From Gottfriedia luciferensis (GTDB lineage: Bacteria; Bacillota; Bacilli; Bacillales; Bacillaceae_G), in NCBI RefSeq assembly GCF_001712755.1, contig NZ_MDKC01000032.1, positions 1 through 64,000 of the forward strand: 64,000 bases of DNA. Reading direction: 5' to 3'. Position numbers and translations under genes: made by a program. This document shows positions 41,827 through 56,827 of this stretch, piece after piece. Each line of letters begins with the position of its first letter. The stretch's first letter is position 1. Below the pieces are notes generated by a model that had not been told where the DNA came from, made no database searches, and was given only the letters and a program-made list of their open reading frames with translations.

Positions 41827-42066
41827 ATGCAAGAATTAATCGATGATCTAACTTTATTATTATTATTTTTAACAGCATTTGAAGAAAACACAGTATTAGA
41901 TGAAACTACACTCAGAAGTTGGAAAGGATATCCTTTCGATACATTAAATAAATTATTGAATAATAATCTCATATTTTTTAGTAATCGTGCTAAATCAGTT
42001 TACTTAACAGAAGATGGAATAGAATTAGCCAACAAATTATTGCAGAAATATACTATTCAAAAATGA
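41827..42066 (+). CDS. DUF6429-like protein, 79 residues
   Basis: The pattern IDDLTLLLLFLTAFEE, then SWKGYPFDTLNKLLNNNLIFF and RAKSVYLTEDGIELANKLLQKY matches small DUF6429 proteins. The second half looks like a winged-helix wing, so DNA binding is possible but unproven. AAAGGAG precedes the ATG. Confidence 0.7.
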   Translation: MQELIDDLTLLLLFLTAFEENTVLDETTLRSWKGYPFDTLNKLLNNNLIFFSNRAKSVYLTEDGIELANKLLQKYTIQK

Positions 42067-42114
42067 TGATTAAGCTTTAATCACCTAATAAAACTGCAGA
42101 AATCTAGATCTAAG

Positions 42115-42603
42115 CTATTCACAATGATTATCACATTGTATCAAGTAATCATTCTTTAAAATATCCGTTGCATTCTTTATATTTGATACGGTTAAAAAAA
42201 GACTATCTTTTTCTCCTATAAAGAATGATTTCACACCAACCTTACACCATAAACTGCCATAAATTTTACTAAATACTCCTGGAATACCAGGGGGAATATT
42301 TAATAGAGCGAAAATCGTTTCTTCTTTAAATTTCACATTAAATGATTCAAGTACTTCTCTAACTACTTTTAGATCATGTATATTTTGCGATTCAGTTGTA
42401 CCAGGTACAAGTCTAACGAAATTATTATTTTCACCACTTTTTGTCAGTAAAATTCCGACGATATTTACTGAATTATTAGCAATATCTTTTAAAACACAAC
42501 TTAAAGTTTCATCATTTACTATAAAAGTAAATTGGGTTCTATATTCAAGATCGAATTGTAACTGATCTACTTTACGGCCATTAAAACGATTCAAATTCCC
42601 CAC
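42115..42603 (-). CDS. Hypothetical protein, about 160 residues
   Basis: The frame opens with GTG at 42603. A TTG three codons in has AAAGGA further upstream and may be the real start. The first half (about 20-65) has a beta-alpha pattern (FTFIVNDETLSCVLKDIANNSVNIVGILLT) like an ACT-type regulatory fold. The second half contains FALLNIPPGIPGVFSKIYGSLWCKVGVKSFFIG. It is just downstream of the collagen-like gene on the same strand but separated by a terminator. No firm family. Confidence 0.55.
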   Translation of the reverse strand: MGNLNRFNGRKVDQLQFDLEYRTQFTFIVNDETLSCVLKDIANNSVNIVGILLTKSGENNNFVRLVPGTTESQNIHDLKVVREVLESFNVKFKEETIFALLNIPPGIPGVFSKIYGSLWCKVGVKSFFIGEKDSLFLTVSNIKNATDILKNDYLIQCDNHCE

Positions 42604-42701
42604 ATCCTTTTTTTTCGTTTTATTAAAGTATGTGGAAAAAAATAAAATGTTTTTGGTTGAAGACTAGGCTTTCTATTCACCCATTTGCCCTTATCTCAAA
42701 T

Positions 42702-42760
42702 TAAAAAACCCCTTTCTAATAAACAGAGTTAATATTTTTAACTGTCTATTAAAAGGGGAT
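42702..42760 (-). terminator. Long terminator of the collagen-like gene
   Basis: ATCCCCTTTTAATAGACAG and CTGTTTATTAGAAAGGGG pair on the minus strand, followed by TTTTTT. Confidence 0.8.
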
Positions 42761-42785
42761 ATTAATCTATTAATCTAACTCTAAC

Positions 42786-46940
<4,155 letters not shown>

Positions 46941-47044
46941 TCATGTTAAAAATTGATTAGTTAATATGTCTAAAACATAAATAGGAATTTTTTACATTGG
47001 AATAGTATGAATTAAATAAAAACATTCTTTATACTTTAAAACTC

Positions 47045-47072
47045 AAAAAAAAAGAGGATATTTTTATCCTCT
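47045..47072 (-). terminator. Terminator of the methyltransferase gene
   Basis: AAGAGGATA and TATCCTCTT pair on the minus strand, then a run of nine T. Confidence 0.9.
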
Positions 47073-47081
47073 TAAATAAAT

Positions 47082-47864
47082 TTAAACCTGAGCTCTAACG
47101 ATGTAACACGAAAAAGTAATCGGTAGTCCTTCATTAGTTGCATTTTGTTCAAATATTCGTTTTACTTCTACTAAATTTTCTTCTATTATCTCATTTAATA
47201 GTGATTTCTTTTGGCCGAAACATCTTAGTTTTAAAACATCAAGCGGCGTATGTAAGAATTCAAAACTATTAATAACTTGTATTTCTACACTTTCAAACTT
47301 ACTTATTTCAACTCTTTGTTTTATCGTTTTTAAAATTGGTTTCTCACTATTAATTGATTCAAAAAGATTAGGAAATAATTTAGGCAATTCAGTTCCTAAC
47401 TCATCACCAGGATGAAGTCCAAGGATCTTGCCTCCTTTTTTTACTACTCTTTTAAGTTCTTGATAAGCTGATGTGGGTCCTTTTCGGTTATATGCACAAT
47501 CAAACTGTTCAGATTCAAAAGGTAATCGATTTTTTGTGCTGCCAACAATAAAAGACATATTTGATTTTTTCGATGCATTTCCACTTTTTATAAAATCATT
47601 TGTTAAATCAAATCCTACAATTTCTATTGCTTTTTCACTACATTTAATAGTAAATTCTCCATGACCACACCCAACATCTAAAACAGTTTTGTTATTAATC
47701 ATTTCAAATACTTCATTATTAAAAATTAACTCCCCATTCGGCTCTTTAACTGTCGAATTCCAGGGATATGTGTATTCCCCATACAATTTGCCTATTTGTT
47801 CATACCATATTTTTGAATGTGGTGTTACCCAATCTTTATGTAATGTGGGATCGATTAAATTCAT
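47082..47864 (-). CDS. SAM-dependent class I methyltransferase
   Basis: About 260 residues from the ATG at 47864. The frame opens at 47906, but AAAGGAG lies upstream of the later ATG. Motif I VLDVGCGHGEFTIKC, acidic motif EIVGFDLTND, then FDCAYNRKGPTSAYQELKRVVKKGGKILGL are the SAM-binding core. The C-terminal part is not diagnostic, so the substrate (RNA, antibiotic or small molecule) is unknown. Monocistronic. Confidence 0.82.
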   Translation of the reverse strand: MNLIDPTLHKDWVTPHSKIWYEQIGKLYGEYTYPWNSTVKEPNGELIFNNEVFEMINNKTVLDVGCGHGEFTIKCSEKAIEIVGFDLTNDFIKSGNASKKSNMSFIVGSTKNRLPFESEQFDCAYNRKGPTSAYQELKRVVKKGGKILGLHPGDELGTELPKLFPNLFESINSEKPILKTIKQRVEISKFESVEIQVINSFEFLHTPLDVLKLRCFGQKKSLLNEIIEENLVEVKRIFEQNATNEGLPITFSCYIVRAQV

Positions 47865-47966
47865 AAATATTAATACTCCTTTATTCTTTTTCAGAATAAA
47901 TAACATTCCTTACATTCGGAGAAATCCCTTCTTTTAATGAGTAAAAATATACAAAGTGCATTTGAT

Positions 47967-48692
47967 TTATTGATTAATTCGATAAATTTCGCGCGCTATT
48001 GATTCAATTATATAGACTACTGGAACTTGCGTAGTAATATTTGCCTCTTCAAAATACTCTTCTGTTACATAATAGGGAATATTTAGATCAGAAATTTTTG
48101 CTATTGTTGATAATTTGTTGTTCGTAATACTAATTATTTTACAGCCTTCTTGTTTAAGTAAATTCAGATGAATTACTGTGAAAATTGTTTCGCCTGAGAC
48201 TGACAAAGCGATTGCTATACTATTTTTTGTTAATTTAGAATGAATCGGAAAATGTGGGTCTTTTATATAAAGAGAAAATTTTCCTAAACTTGAAAAGTAC
48301 CTCGAACCATATTCAGCAAGAATACCTGAACTACCTATCCCAATAAAAATCACATTTTCAGCTTTGTTTATTTCAATAGCTGCCTCTTTAACTTTATCTT
48401 CTAAATCCCCTTTTAAAGATCTCTCAAAAAATTCTACTAGCGTATGTTGAGCGCTTTTTACGAAGGTTCTTTTCTCCTCTTCCAAATACATTTTTAACTT
48501 TACTTTAAATTCAGAAAAGCCTTCGCAATTTAGCTTCCTACAAAAACGTAAAATTGTTGAAGTTGAAACATGGGTTTCATCTGCAATTTCACGTATACGC
48601 ATATATGCGACCTTTTCCATATTTTGTGAAATGTAATTATATAAAGATAACTCTAATTCATTAAAAGACGCGATTTGATCATTTGAAAACAT
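47967..48692 (-). CDS. MurR/RpiR family transcriptional regulator
   Basis: 241 residues. The N-terminal HTH_6 domain includes MRIREIADETHVSTSTILRFCRKLNCEGFSEFK. The C-terminal SIS domain (AENVIFIGIGSSGILAEYGSRYF, ALSVSGET) binds phosphosugars. It is divergent from a 6-phospho-beta-glucosidase, so it most likely controls that gene, with a phosphorylated sugar as effector. A 26-base palindrome in between is a good operator candidate. AAAGGAG precedes the ATG. Confidence 0.9.
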   Translation of the reverse strand: MFSNDQIASFNELELSLYNYISQNMEKVAYMRIREIADETHVSTSTILRFCRKLNCEGFSEFKVKLKMYLEEEKRTFVKSAQHTLVEFFERSLKGDLEDKVKEAAIEINKAENVIFIGIGSSGILAEYGSRYFSSLGKFSLYIKDPHFPIHSKLTKNSIAIALSVSGETIFTVIHLNLLKQEGCKIISITNNKLSTIAKISDLNIPYYVTEEYFEEANITTQVPVVYIIESIAREIYRINQ

Positions 48693-48805
48693 TTTAAATA
48701 GTTCTCCTTTTTTATAGCCTACTACTTATATTTAATCTATTTTATTATCTTAACATACAAAATAAAAAACACAGCGTTACATTCATGAAACAATTATTTA
48801 CTTTT

Positions 48806-48831
48806 GTGAATAGAAACTAGATTCCATTCAC
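48806..48831. promoter_or_regulatory. Palindromic operator candidate between rpiR and the glucosidase gene
   Basis: GTGAATAGAAAC and TAGATTCCATTCAC are inverted copies (13 of 15 positions in the arms GTGAATRGAAWCTAG). It lies centrally between the divergent genes, as expected for an RpiR-type operator. Confidence 0.6.
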
Positions 48832-48904
48832 TTATTTACTAACATCTCCGTTAACGTTATGATTCGTTTATATTCTCATTAATTAAAAATATGGATTTAT
48901 GTAA

Positions 48905-50371
<1,467 letters not shown>

Positions 50372-50383
50372 ATAAAGAAGAAA

Positions 50384-50418
50384 AAGGAACTTCATCTAAT
50401 TTGAAGTTCCTTTATTCT
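50384..50418 (+). terminator. Terminator of bglA
   Basis: AAAGGAACTTCA and TGAAGTTCCTTT pair, then TATTCTTTTT. Confidence 0.85.
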
Positions 50419-50455
50419 TTTTAAAAATGAGATAGGGATGTATGACTTCTAACCT

Positions 50456-50866
50456 TTATTTATTTTCTATTTTCACCATTAATTTACCATCTTTATAAAT
50501 TGTTAAGTAAACAGTATCACCAACTTTCAAGGCAGAGTGAGAATTTTTATCTATTATTTCTTTATCAGTAAATCCATATTTCTCAGAATCATCACAAACA
50601 ATTTGATACTGATTTTTATTATCTGGTTTTGGAAGTTCGATCACTTCACAAACACTAGTTTTTAGATTCGAATCCACGTTTATTAATTCTTCTTTATTAA
50701 CCAGAGTAATTATTCTTTTTGATTTAGGAATTTGGGTAATAATGGGATGTGCTTTAGCATGATTAAAATTAATAATAGCAATAGAAAAGATAATTCCGAG
50801 GGTTATAACAAAGGTACCTAAAATTATTCCTACTGTCTTCAATTTTTCAATTTTATCTCTCTCCAA
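50456..50866 (-). CDS. Single-pass membrane protein, 136 residues
   Basis: TTG start at 50866, with GAGGTG nine bases upstream; the GTG at 50878 overlaps that site. One membrane helix (about 10-35) and an extracytoplasmic beta-rich domain with SVCEVIELPKPDNKNQYQIVC and ALKVGDTVYLTIYKDGKLMV. The two Cys may form a disulfide. No family recognised. A decayed relative may exist at 40545. Confidence 0.6.
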   Translation of the reverse strand: MERDKIEKLKTVGIILGTFVITLGIIFSIAIINFNHAKAHPIITQIPKSKRIITLVNKEELINVDSNLKTSVCEVIELPKPDNKNQYQIVCDDSEKYGFTDKEIIDKNSHSALKVGDTVYLTIYKDGKLMVKIENK

Positions 50867-50939
50867 ATTAAAGTACACCTCATCTTTTTAGTATCTATAT
50901 TCCCTAAAACTAAATGAAATCCTTCTTTCAATTTCATGC

Positions 50940-50980
50940 AAAAAAAGGCTTTTTACACCGTTAAATGTAAAAAGCCTTTT
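50940..50980 (-). terminator. Terminator of htpX
   Basis: AAAGGCTTTTTACA and TGTAAAAAGCCTTT pair perfectly, then TTTT on the minus strand. Confidence 0.9.
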
Positions 50981-50985
50981 AACTT

Positions 50986-51858
50986 TTATAATGATTTTAA
51001 ACGTTCGATTCGTTTTTCTAATGGTGGATGCGTTGAGAATAATCTTGCAAATTTCTCTTTACCGCTAATTTTAAAAGCTGCAATTGATTTTTGACGATCA
51101 TCAACTAATTTAATATTTCGACTTAATGATTCTAATGCATGAATCATGTTATCTTTCCCACCAAGTTCTACCGCATACCTGTCCGCCTTAAACTCCCGTT
51201 TTCTTGAATGCCAGAAAATAATTGGACTACTTAAAATACTAAATACGATCTCAAATACTACTGAACAAAGAAAATAAACTACATAAGATAACTCTTCTCT
51301 TACAAAATTAGAAACTATTTTTGCAACTAAACGGGAGAAGAAAATGACAAAAGTGTTAATAATACCTTGTAATAATGTTGTTGTAACCATATCCCCATTT
51401 TTTATATGGGCAATTTCGTGTGCTAAAACACCACTAATCGCTGGACGATCCATTGTCTCGATCATACCACTAGAAACAGCTACTAAAGATCGTCTTTTAC
51501 TAGGCCCTGTAGCAAAAGCATTAACTTCAACTGAATCATATACGCCCACCTGTGGCATCTTCTTTAAACCAGCAAGTTTTGCTAGTCGATAAGTCTCTTC
51601 TAGTACAAAATTTAAACGATCAGTTTGTGGAGAACGAGGATCAATTAATTTTATACCCATAACCCATTTGGCCATTATACGAGAAAATAACAATGAAATA
51701 ATCGCTCCACTAAATCCTGCAATTACACTAAATGCAAGCAGTGCCCAGTATCCCCCATCGCCAATATAACGCGGTACACCTAATAATGTTGTAATCGTTG
51801 TTATTGTAATTAACACTAAAATATTAACAAAAATAAAGAAAGAAATACGTTTAAACAA
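50986..51858 (-). CDS. htpX: HtpX family membrane zinc metalloprotease
   Basis: 290 residues, M48 family. Two N-terminal membrane helices, the zinc site HEIAH (147-151) with the third ligand Glu222 (REFKAD), and two more hydrophobic segments between. HtpX degrades misfolded membrane proteins with its active site in the cytoplasm. TTG start with GGAGG seven bases upstream. Monocistronic with its own terminator. Confidence 0.93.
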   Translation of the reverse strand: MFKRISFFIFVNILVLITITTITTLLGVPRYIGDGGYWALLAFSVIAGFSGAIISLLFSRIMAKWVMGIKLIDPRSPQTDRLNFVLEETYRLAKLAGLKKMPQVGVYDSVEVNAFATGPSKRRSLVAVSSGMIETMDRPAISGVLAHEIAHIKNGDMVTTTLLQGIINTFVIFFSRLVAKIVSNFVREELSYVVYFLCSVVFEIVFSILSSPIIFWHSRKREFKADRYAVELGGKDNMIHALESLSRNIKLVDDRQKSIAAFKISGKEKFARLFSTHPPLEKRIERLKSL

Positions 51859-52033
51859 AATCGTTCCTCCCTAGCTAATGACTTGAAAGACTATAATATT
51901 TAACTCTTATTCTTAAATATATAGTCTAGTTTCTTATACAATTAAAGAACATATTAAATTTCTTAAACTTATATTCTTTCATTCTACTATATAACTCGAA
52001 ATTTGTTGTATTAGATTTCTCAAATTTTACGAC

Positions 52034-52219
52034 TTATGAAAGTTTGCTAGATTTCCTCCAAATTAAAGTAAAGAATAGGATTAAGATCCCTACTGAAAAT
52101 CCAATAATTTGATCTAATAAAAATTCACCCGTTTTAATTAAATGAATGACAAAAGTCCCACCAAAAATAATGATGATTAGGAATGATAGTTGGAGCATAT
52201 AATTATTAATTTTCATCAT
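52034..52219 (-). CDS. Small two-helix membrane protein, 61 residues
   Basis: MMKINNYMLQLSFLIIIIFG starts the first helix, and a second follows at about 36-53, with a basic end WRKSSKLS. GGAGGTG lies before the ATG. No family recognised. Confidence 0.6.
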   Translation of the reverse strand: MMKINNYMLQLSFLIIIIFGGTFVIHLIKTGEFLLDQIIGFSVGILILFFTLIWRKSSKLS

Positions 52220-52423
52220 TTCACCTCCACTATTGAAATATACTATTGTCTTACTAATTTAATAATACAACTATATAAGTAAAAAGCACTATTCAATACC
52301 GTTACAATCGTCATGTTTTCCAGCAATTATGAGCAAATTTGAAAAATATGACACATGGACAACTCCTACCGTCATAGGATTAATTGATTAAGATTTTGAA
52401 AATTTAATTTGGGAGGGACGGTA

Positions 52424-53182
52424 TTGATAAAAAAATGGCTTGCTGTTTTAATTTTAACCTGTCTTATGTTTGTAGGTATTGGTATTAAACCTAGTCAGGC
52501 TGCTACATCTCAGTTCATTATAATTAATAAATCAACAAATCAACTAGCTTATTATGAAAATGGTAAACTCTACAAAGTTTTTAAAGTAGCCACTGGTAAA
52601 AGTCCATCTCTAACGCCAGAAGGTAAGTTTAAAGTCGTAAATAAGATTGTGAATAGACCTTACTATACGGGTCATATTCCTGGCGGTGATCCACGGAATC
52701 CACTCGGAAACCGTTGGCTTGGATTAAATGCACGTGGTACATGGGGAACTACATATGCCATCCACGGTAACAATAACCCAAGTTCGATTGGCAAATACGT
52801 CAGTCATGGCTGTGTGAGAATGTATGATAATGAAGTAGAATGGCTCTTTGATAGAGTAAAATTGAGCACACCTGTAGTCATTACAACTTCAAGTAAATCA
52901 TTTGACTCAATAGCAAATGCAAATGGATATAAAGTAACAAGTAGTAGTGGTGGTTCAAATGCTGTTATCCCAACTGGAACTGTATTAAAAAAGGGAAATC
53001 GTGGAGCTACAGTTAAAAAGCTTCAACAAAAGCTTACAGTTCTCGGCTATAGTACTAAAGGTATCGATGGTATATTTGGAAACAATACAGACCAAGCCGT
53101 GCGCAAATTTCAAAAAGACCGGCATTTAAAAGTAGATGGAATTGTAGGACCTGCTACGATTAAAGCACTTGGCGGTTTATAA
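52424..53182 (+). CDS. L,D-transpeptidase with peptidoglycan-binding domain
   Basis: 252 residues from the TTG at 52424, which follows GGGAGG by seven bases. A signal peptide ends near SQA (residue 26). The YkuD domain (28-155) has His114 and the catalytic SHGCVRM (His128, Cys130). A Ser/Gly linker leads to a peptidoglycan_binding_1 domain (about 185-250: LKKGNRGATVKKLQQKLTVLG). It makes 3-3 cross-links or remodels wall or spore peptidoglycan outside the membrane. Confidence 0.92.
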   Translation: MIKKWLAVLILTCLMFVGIGIKPSQAATSQFIIINKSTNQLAYYENGKLYKVFKVATGKSPSLTPEGKFKVVNKIVNRPYYTGHIPGGDPRNPLGNRWLGLNARGTWGTTYAIHGNNNPSSIGKYVSHGCVRMYDNEVEWLFDRVKLSTPVVITTSSKSFDSIANANGYKVTSSSGGSNAVIPTGTVLKKGNRGATVKKLQQKLTVLGYSTKGIDGIFGNNTDQAVRKFQKDRHLKVDGIVGPATIKALGGL

Positions 53183-53193
53183 GTTCAACTATT

Positions 53194-53220
53194 AATAGAG
53201 GATCTTCCTCTATTTTTTTT
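53194..53220 (+). terminator. Terminator of the L,D-transpeptidase gene
   Basis: AATAGAGGA and TCCTCTATT flank a 3-base loop, then a long T-run. Confidence 0.9.
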
Positions 53221-53258
53221 ATTTCTAGTAATCTTTTTGTTCTACAACCTAAGCTTTA

Positions 53259-53376
53259 TTATTTACAATTAGATCCATTAGCTCCAATTAATTTCGTTGG
53301 TTCATCTTTGATGTATAAGAAACTAAACTTTTCGATAATTGCTCTACTCTCTTTAATATTAAAAACCCTTTATCAT
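53259..53376 (-). pseudogene. Frameshifted small gene, about 38 residues
   Basis: An ATG at 53376 opens MIKGF and meets TAA. Removing one T from a T5 run restores FNIKESRAIIEKFSFLYIKD and EPTKLIGANGSNCK with TAA at 53259. The upstream ribosome site (AAAGAG) is weak. This is the same type of lesion as at 22084. Confidence 0.4.
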
Positions 53377-53467
53377 ATTAATTCTCTTTATGTAAAAATT
53401 TATTAACGATTATTCGAATGTAAAATTTCCATAGTGTTTTTTACTAAATTAGTAGTTTTTTAATAAA

Positions 53468-53902
53468 CTACTCACTTGCCAAAATTAATTTTCTTGTTTT
53501 GCTATTATATATTTTGTAACTTACTTCAAAATTATGATCCTTTGTAACTGTCACCTTACAATAATATGGTACGGATTTCCCATAAGCGTCCAGTTTAGGA
53601 ATATCTCTATAAGTAAATATTTCATCTGTATCTTGCATATAAAAATCTGCTTCAGAGGTCCGGCTTGAACTATCAATTTCTATAACACATCTTCCGCTTA
53701 CTACATCATATTGTTTAAATAAAACATTTTTAAGACTTGGAAGAGTAAACGTTAAAAGTAATACACCAAGTAATAAACATCCAATGCTTTTACTGATATT
53801 TACCAATGAGTATACACGATCAATAAACATTGGCATAAATATAAATCCTGCACTTAGTATCAAAATCAATCCTGCTATGAGCATAGAATAATATGTTAAC
53901 AT
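53468..53902 (-). CDS. Two-helix membrane protein, 144 residues
   Basis: Hydrophobic segments at about 4-27 and 38-55, then a beta-rich extracytoplasmic domain (GRCVIEIDSSSRTSEADFYM, KVTVTKDHNFEVSYKIY) with two Cys. The ribosome site is weak (GAAGTG). No family recognised. Lone gene. Confidence 0.6.
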   Translation of the reverse strand: MLTYYSMLIAGLILILSAGFIFMPMFIDRVYSLVNISKSIGCLLLGVLLLTFTLPSLKNVLFKQYDVVSGRCVIEIDSSSRTSEADFYMQDTDEIFTYRDIPKLDAYGKSVPYYCKVTVTKDHNFEVSYKIYNSKTRKLILASE

Positions 53903-54003
53903 TTTTTCACTTCCTATAATTATAAAACTACAAACTTTCTATTATGTAGGCAATTTTTTTTCATCTATTCCAACCTGATTAAAAATTAATCGATATTCTA
54001 GAA

Positions 54004-54537
54004 TTATTCTCGATTCTCAAAATCTAGTAATCTTAAACAATTTCTTTCTTCATCATCAATATGCATTGAGGTGATATCTTCTATCTTGAATATTGATTCT
54101 CCATCGTATTCACCATATTGGTTTATGATTGATAAAACGAGGATATGGTCTTCTTTGCGTTTAATGATACCTTGTAGGTAGGCATTTCCCAATAATTCTA
54201 CCAAAATTAAAAATTTATTTTGATAAGCAAAATCAAGAATACCCTCCATTAAATTTTTATTTTCCAATTCAAGCTTCATATGGGTTTGTTTCTTAGTTAT
54301 ATACAGTTTTTTTATTTTTCGTAGATAGCGAGAATCTAAATTAATTTGAAAAATAGTTTCTGTTTTCATTAATGAAAAGCCATCGTACATTCCATTAGGG
54401 GTAATATTAGCTAAAATTACATAGTCATCTGATACATAAAGAACCTTCGCAACAGCACATACATCAACATCCCCTAAATCATTATAAATTTCAGCGAAGT
54501 CTTCTGTATTTGTTAAATTAATTAATTGTTCCTTCAA
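54004..54537 (-). CDS. Hypothetical protein with an internal duplication
   Basis: 177 residues, TTG start with AGGTGA eight bases upstream. Two halves share a pattern: DDYVILANITPNGMYDGFSL, then KTETIFQINLDSRYLRKI (about 37-75), and DHILVLSIINQYGEYDGESI, then FKIEDITSMHIDDEERNCL (about 130-168). Each is beta-rich with a central YDG, like two copies of a small barrel. No signal or membrane segment. No family recognised. Confidence 0.6.
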   Translation of the reverse strand: MKEQLINLTNTEDFAEIYNDLGDVDVCAVAKVLYVSDDYVILANITPNGMYDGFSLMKTETIFQINLDSRYLRKIKKLYITKKQTHMKLELENKNLMEGILDFAYQNKFLILVELLGNAYLQGIIKRKEDHILVLSIINQYGEYDGESIFKIEDITSMHIDDEERNCLRLLDFENRE

Positions 54538-54651
54538 GCATCATCACCTCTATTATTTTTATTTTTTACTTTAACATTATACAATGTTATTTAATTAAGT
54601 TTAATCAAATTACTTTTATATAGGTATAAATTGAACCAAGGAGTGTTTGGA

Positions 54652-55848
54652 ATGGCTCGAGTTTTATTTATTAATGGGGGCTCAGAGGGGCATATTAATC
54701 CTACTATTGCAGTTGTAGAAGAGCTTATTTCACGAGGTGAAGAGGTTGTCTACTTTTCGATAGAGTCTTTTCGAGATCGAATTGAAAAGACTGGAGCTAC
54801 AATGCGGACAATTGATGAACAAAAATTTATTAAAGCCTTTCTCTCAGGTGGTCGAACTCATTTACTTGAACGAATCAATGGTCTATTACATACAGCAGAT
54901 ATCGTAATACCTAGTATTCTTGAACAGATTAAAGGGGAGCATTTCGATTACATCATACACGATTCAATGTTTGGTTGTGGACGTTTAATTGCTCAAATTC
55001 TTAATCTTCCCGCTATCAGTTCCTGTACTTCTTTTACAGAGACTAAAGAAACATTCGATAAAATGTTGGAAAAGCAATCAAAAAATATCCCCAAAGAGAT
55101 ACTTGTACCGATTAATGATGAATTTAAGAAACTGTCATTAAATATTAAGAATAAATATGGTGTAGAGATCAATTCATATTATGAAGTATTTTGTAATCCC
55201 GCACCATTAACAATCGTATATACAACTAAAGAGTTTCAACCTGATGGGGATGTCTTTAATCATACATATAAATTTGTCGGTCCATCTATCGGTTCTCGAA
55301 TACAACAAGATCCCTTTGACCTTTCTACCTTTAAACGTAAAAGTCCAATCTATATTTCTCTGGGAACTGTTTTTAACCGCTCAATTGATTTTTATAAGTT
55401 ATGTTTTGAAGCATTTGGAAATAGTGAACACGCAGTCTTAATGTCGATTGGTAAACATACCAATCTAGGTGATTTAGGAATTATTCCTTCAAACTTTATT
55501 GTAAAACAATTTGTTCCACAGACCGAAGTACTAAAATATACTAAATTATTTATTACTCATGGTGGAATGAATAGCACAAGTGAGGGTCTCTATTTTGGAG
55601 TTCCATTAATCGTAATCCCACAAAACGCTGATCAGCCAATCATTGCAGAGCAAGTAGCCAAGATTGGTGCAGGTTTGCAATTACAATCACAAAATTTAAC
55701 ACAAATTCAACTACGTGAAGCCGCAGAAAAAGTGTTAAAAAATAACTCGTCCTACAATAAAGCAATCGACAGCATAAAGAAATCTTTTCGAGAAGCCGGA
55801 GGGTATCACCAAGCTGTTAAAGAGATTTTCCAGTTTATTAATAAATGA
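54652..55848 (+). CDS. Macrolide-type (MGT/UGT family) glycosyltransferase
   Basis: 399 residues, GT1 family. The ATG at 54652 follows AAGGAG by about nine bases, whereas the frame opens earlier. The N-terminal Rossmann domain starts MARVLFINGGSEGHINPTIA, and the C-terminal domain has the donor-binding motif THGGMNSTSEGLYFGVPLIVIPQ. Relatives such as B. subtilis YjiC glucosylate macrolides, flavonoids and other acceptors using UDP-glucose. The natural acceptor is unknown. Monocistronic. Confidence 0.88.
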   Translation: MARVLFINGGSEGHINPTIAVVEELISRGEEVVYFSIESFRDRIEKTGATMRTIDEQKFIKAFLSGGRTHLLERINGLLHTADIVIPSILEQIKGEHFDYIIHDSMFGCGRLIAQILNLPAISSCTSFTETKETFDKMLEKQSKNIPKEILVPINDEFKKLSLNIKNKYGVEINSYYEVFCNPAPLTIVYTTKEFQPDGDVFNHTYKFVGPSIGSRIQQDPFDLSTFKRKSPIYISLGTVFNRSIDFYKLCFEAFGNSEHAVLMSIGKHTNLGDLGIIPSNFIVKQFVPQTEVLKYTKLFITHGGMNSTSEGLYFGVPLIVIPQNADQPIIAEQVAKIGAGLQLQSQNLTQIQLREAAEKVLKNNSSYNKAIDSIKKSFREAGGYHQAVKEIFQFINK

Positions 55849-55877
55849 AGAGTTTCATTAGACTTCTAAAACTAAAA

Positions 55878-55908
55878 TGAGAGCCGATGTTCGGCTCTCA
55901 AATTTATT
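55878..55908 (+). terminator. Terminator of the glycosyltransferase gene
   Basis: GAGAGCCGA and TCGGCTCTC with a short loop, followed by AAATTTATTT, only a moderate T-tract. Confidence 0.7.
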
Positions 55909-55990
55909 TATATTTGTCGTCACGAAAGAGTAAAGTTAAGCTATTATTTTTGAGGAACTACTTGTCTTCCTTATATAAAAACTATATTAA

Positions 55991-56827
55991 TTACTCTTTT
56001 AAAAATGTTAGTAACGCTTCATTAAATTCTTTTGGATGAGTCGCGTTTAATCCATGCGGACCACCCTTTATTAGAGCAAGCTTACTACCAGGAATGGACT
56101 CATATGTACGTTTACCACTTAACTCAAAAGGTACAGTTGCATCAGAGTCACCGTGAATAATAAGAGTAGGTATATCGAACTTTTCCAAGTCCTTTCTAAA
56201 ATCTGTTTTACTAAAGGCCGTTATACAATCGAGCGTTCCCTTAGGTGATGCGCTAGCTGCGATATCCCGATTATATAAACGGAATGGTTCACTAACTAAA
56301 TCCGTTTGATTACCAGCCGAGAAAAATCCCTTCATAAATTTGTCAAGAAATGCAATGCGATCAATTATCACGCCTCTTTTGAATTCTTCAATTGTCGCAT
56401 CATCTAATGCTCCTTCGGGATGATCATCTGATTTGTATAAATAAGGAGGAACTGCTCCAGCAAAAACAGCCTTTTCAATACGATCTGTTCCATAGCTGCT
56501 AATATATCGAGCTACCTCTCCTCCACCCATAGAAAAACCAACAAGTGTGGCATTTTTAAGATCTAAATGTTTTAACAGTTTATGTAAATCAGAAGCAAAA
56601 GTATCATATTCATATCCATTCCACGGCTGAGATGATTTTCCAAAGCCTCGACGGTCATATGTTATGACTCTGTAACCTGCTTCAATAAGAGCTGGTACCT
56701 GGTATTCCCAAGAGCGTCCACTTAAAGGCCAACCATGAATTAATACGACGGGTTTTCCTGACCCATGGTCCTCATAATAAAGTTCAATTGGGGCATGATT
56801 TTCATTACCTACAGTTAATTTTGTCAT
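55991..56827 (-). CDS. Alpha/beta hydrolase, non-heme chloroperoxidase-like
   Basis: 278 residues. Oxyanion motif HGWPLSGRSWEYQ, nucleophile Ser99 (GFSMGGGE), Asp229 (HGDSDATVP) and His258 (GGPHGL). This is the pattern of cofactor-free haloperoxidase/arylesterase proteins, which show esterase and perhydrolase activity. GGGAGG lies before the ATG. The natural substrate is unknown. Confidence 0.9.
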   Translation of the reverse strand: MTKLTVGNENHAPIELYYEDHGSGKPVVLIHGWPLSGRSWEYQVPALIEAGYRVITYDRRGFGKSSQPWNGYEYDTFASDLHKLLKHLDLKNATLVGFSMGGGEVARYISSYGTDRIEKAVFAGAVPPYLYKSDDHPEGALDDATIEEFKRGVIIDRIAFLDKFMKGFFSAGNQTDLVSEPFRLYNRDIAASASPKGTLDCITAFSKTDFRKDLEKFDIPTLIIHGDSDATVPFELSGKRTYESIPGSKLALIKGGPHGLNATHPKEFNEALLTFLKE

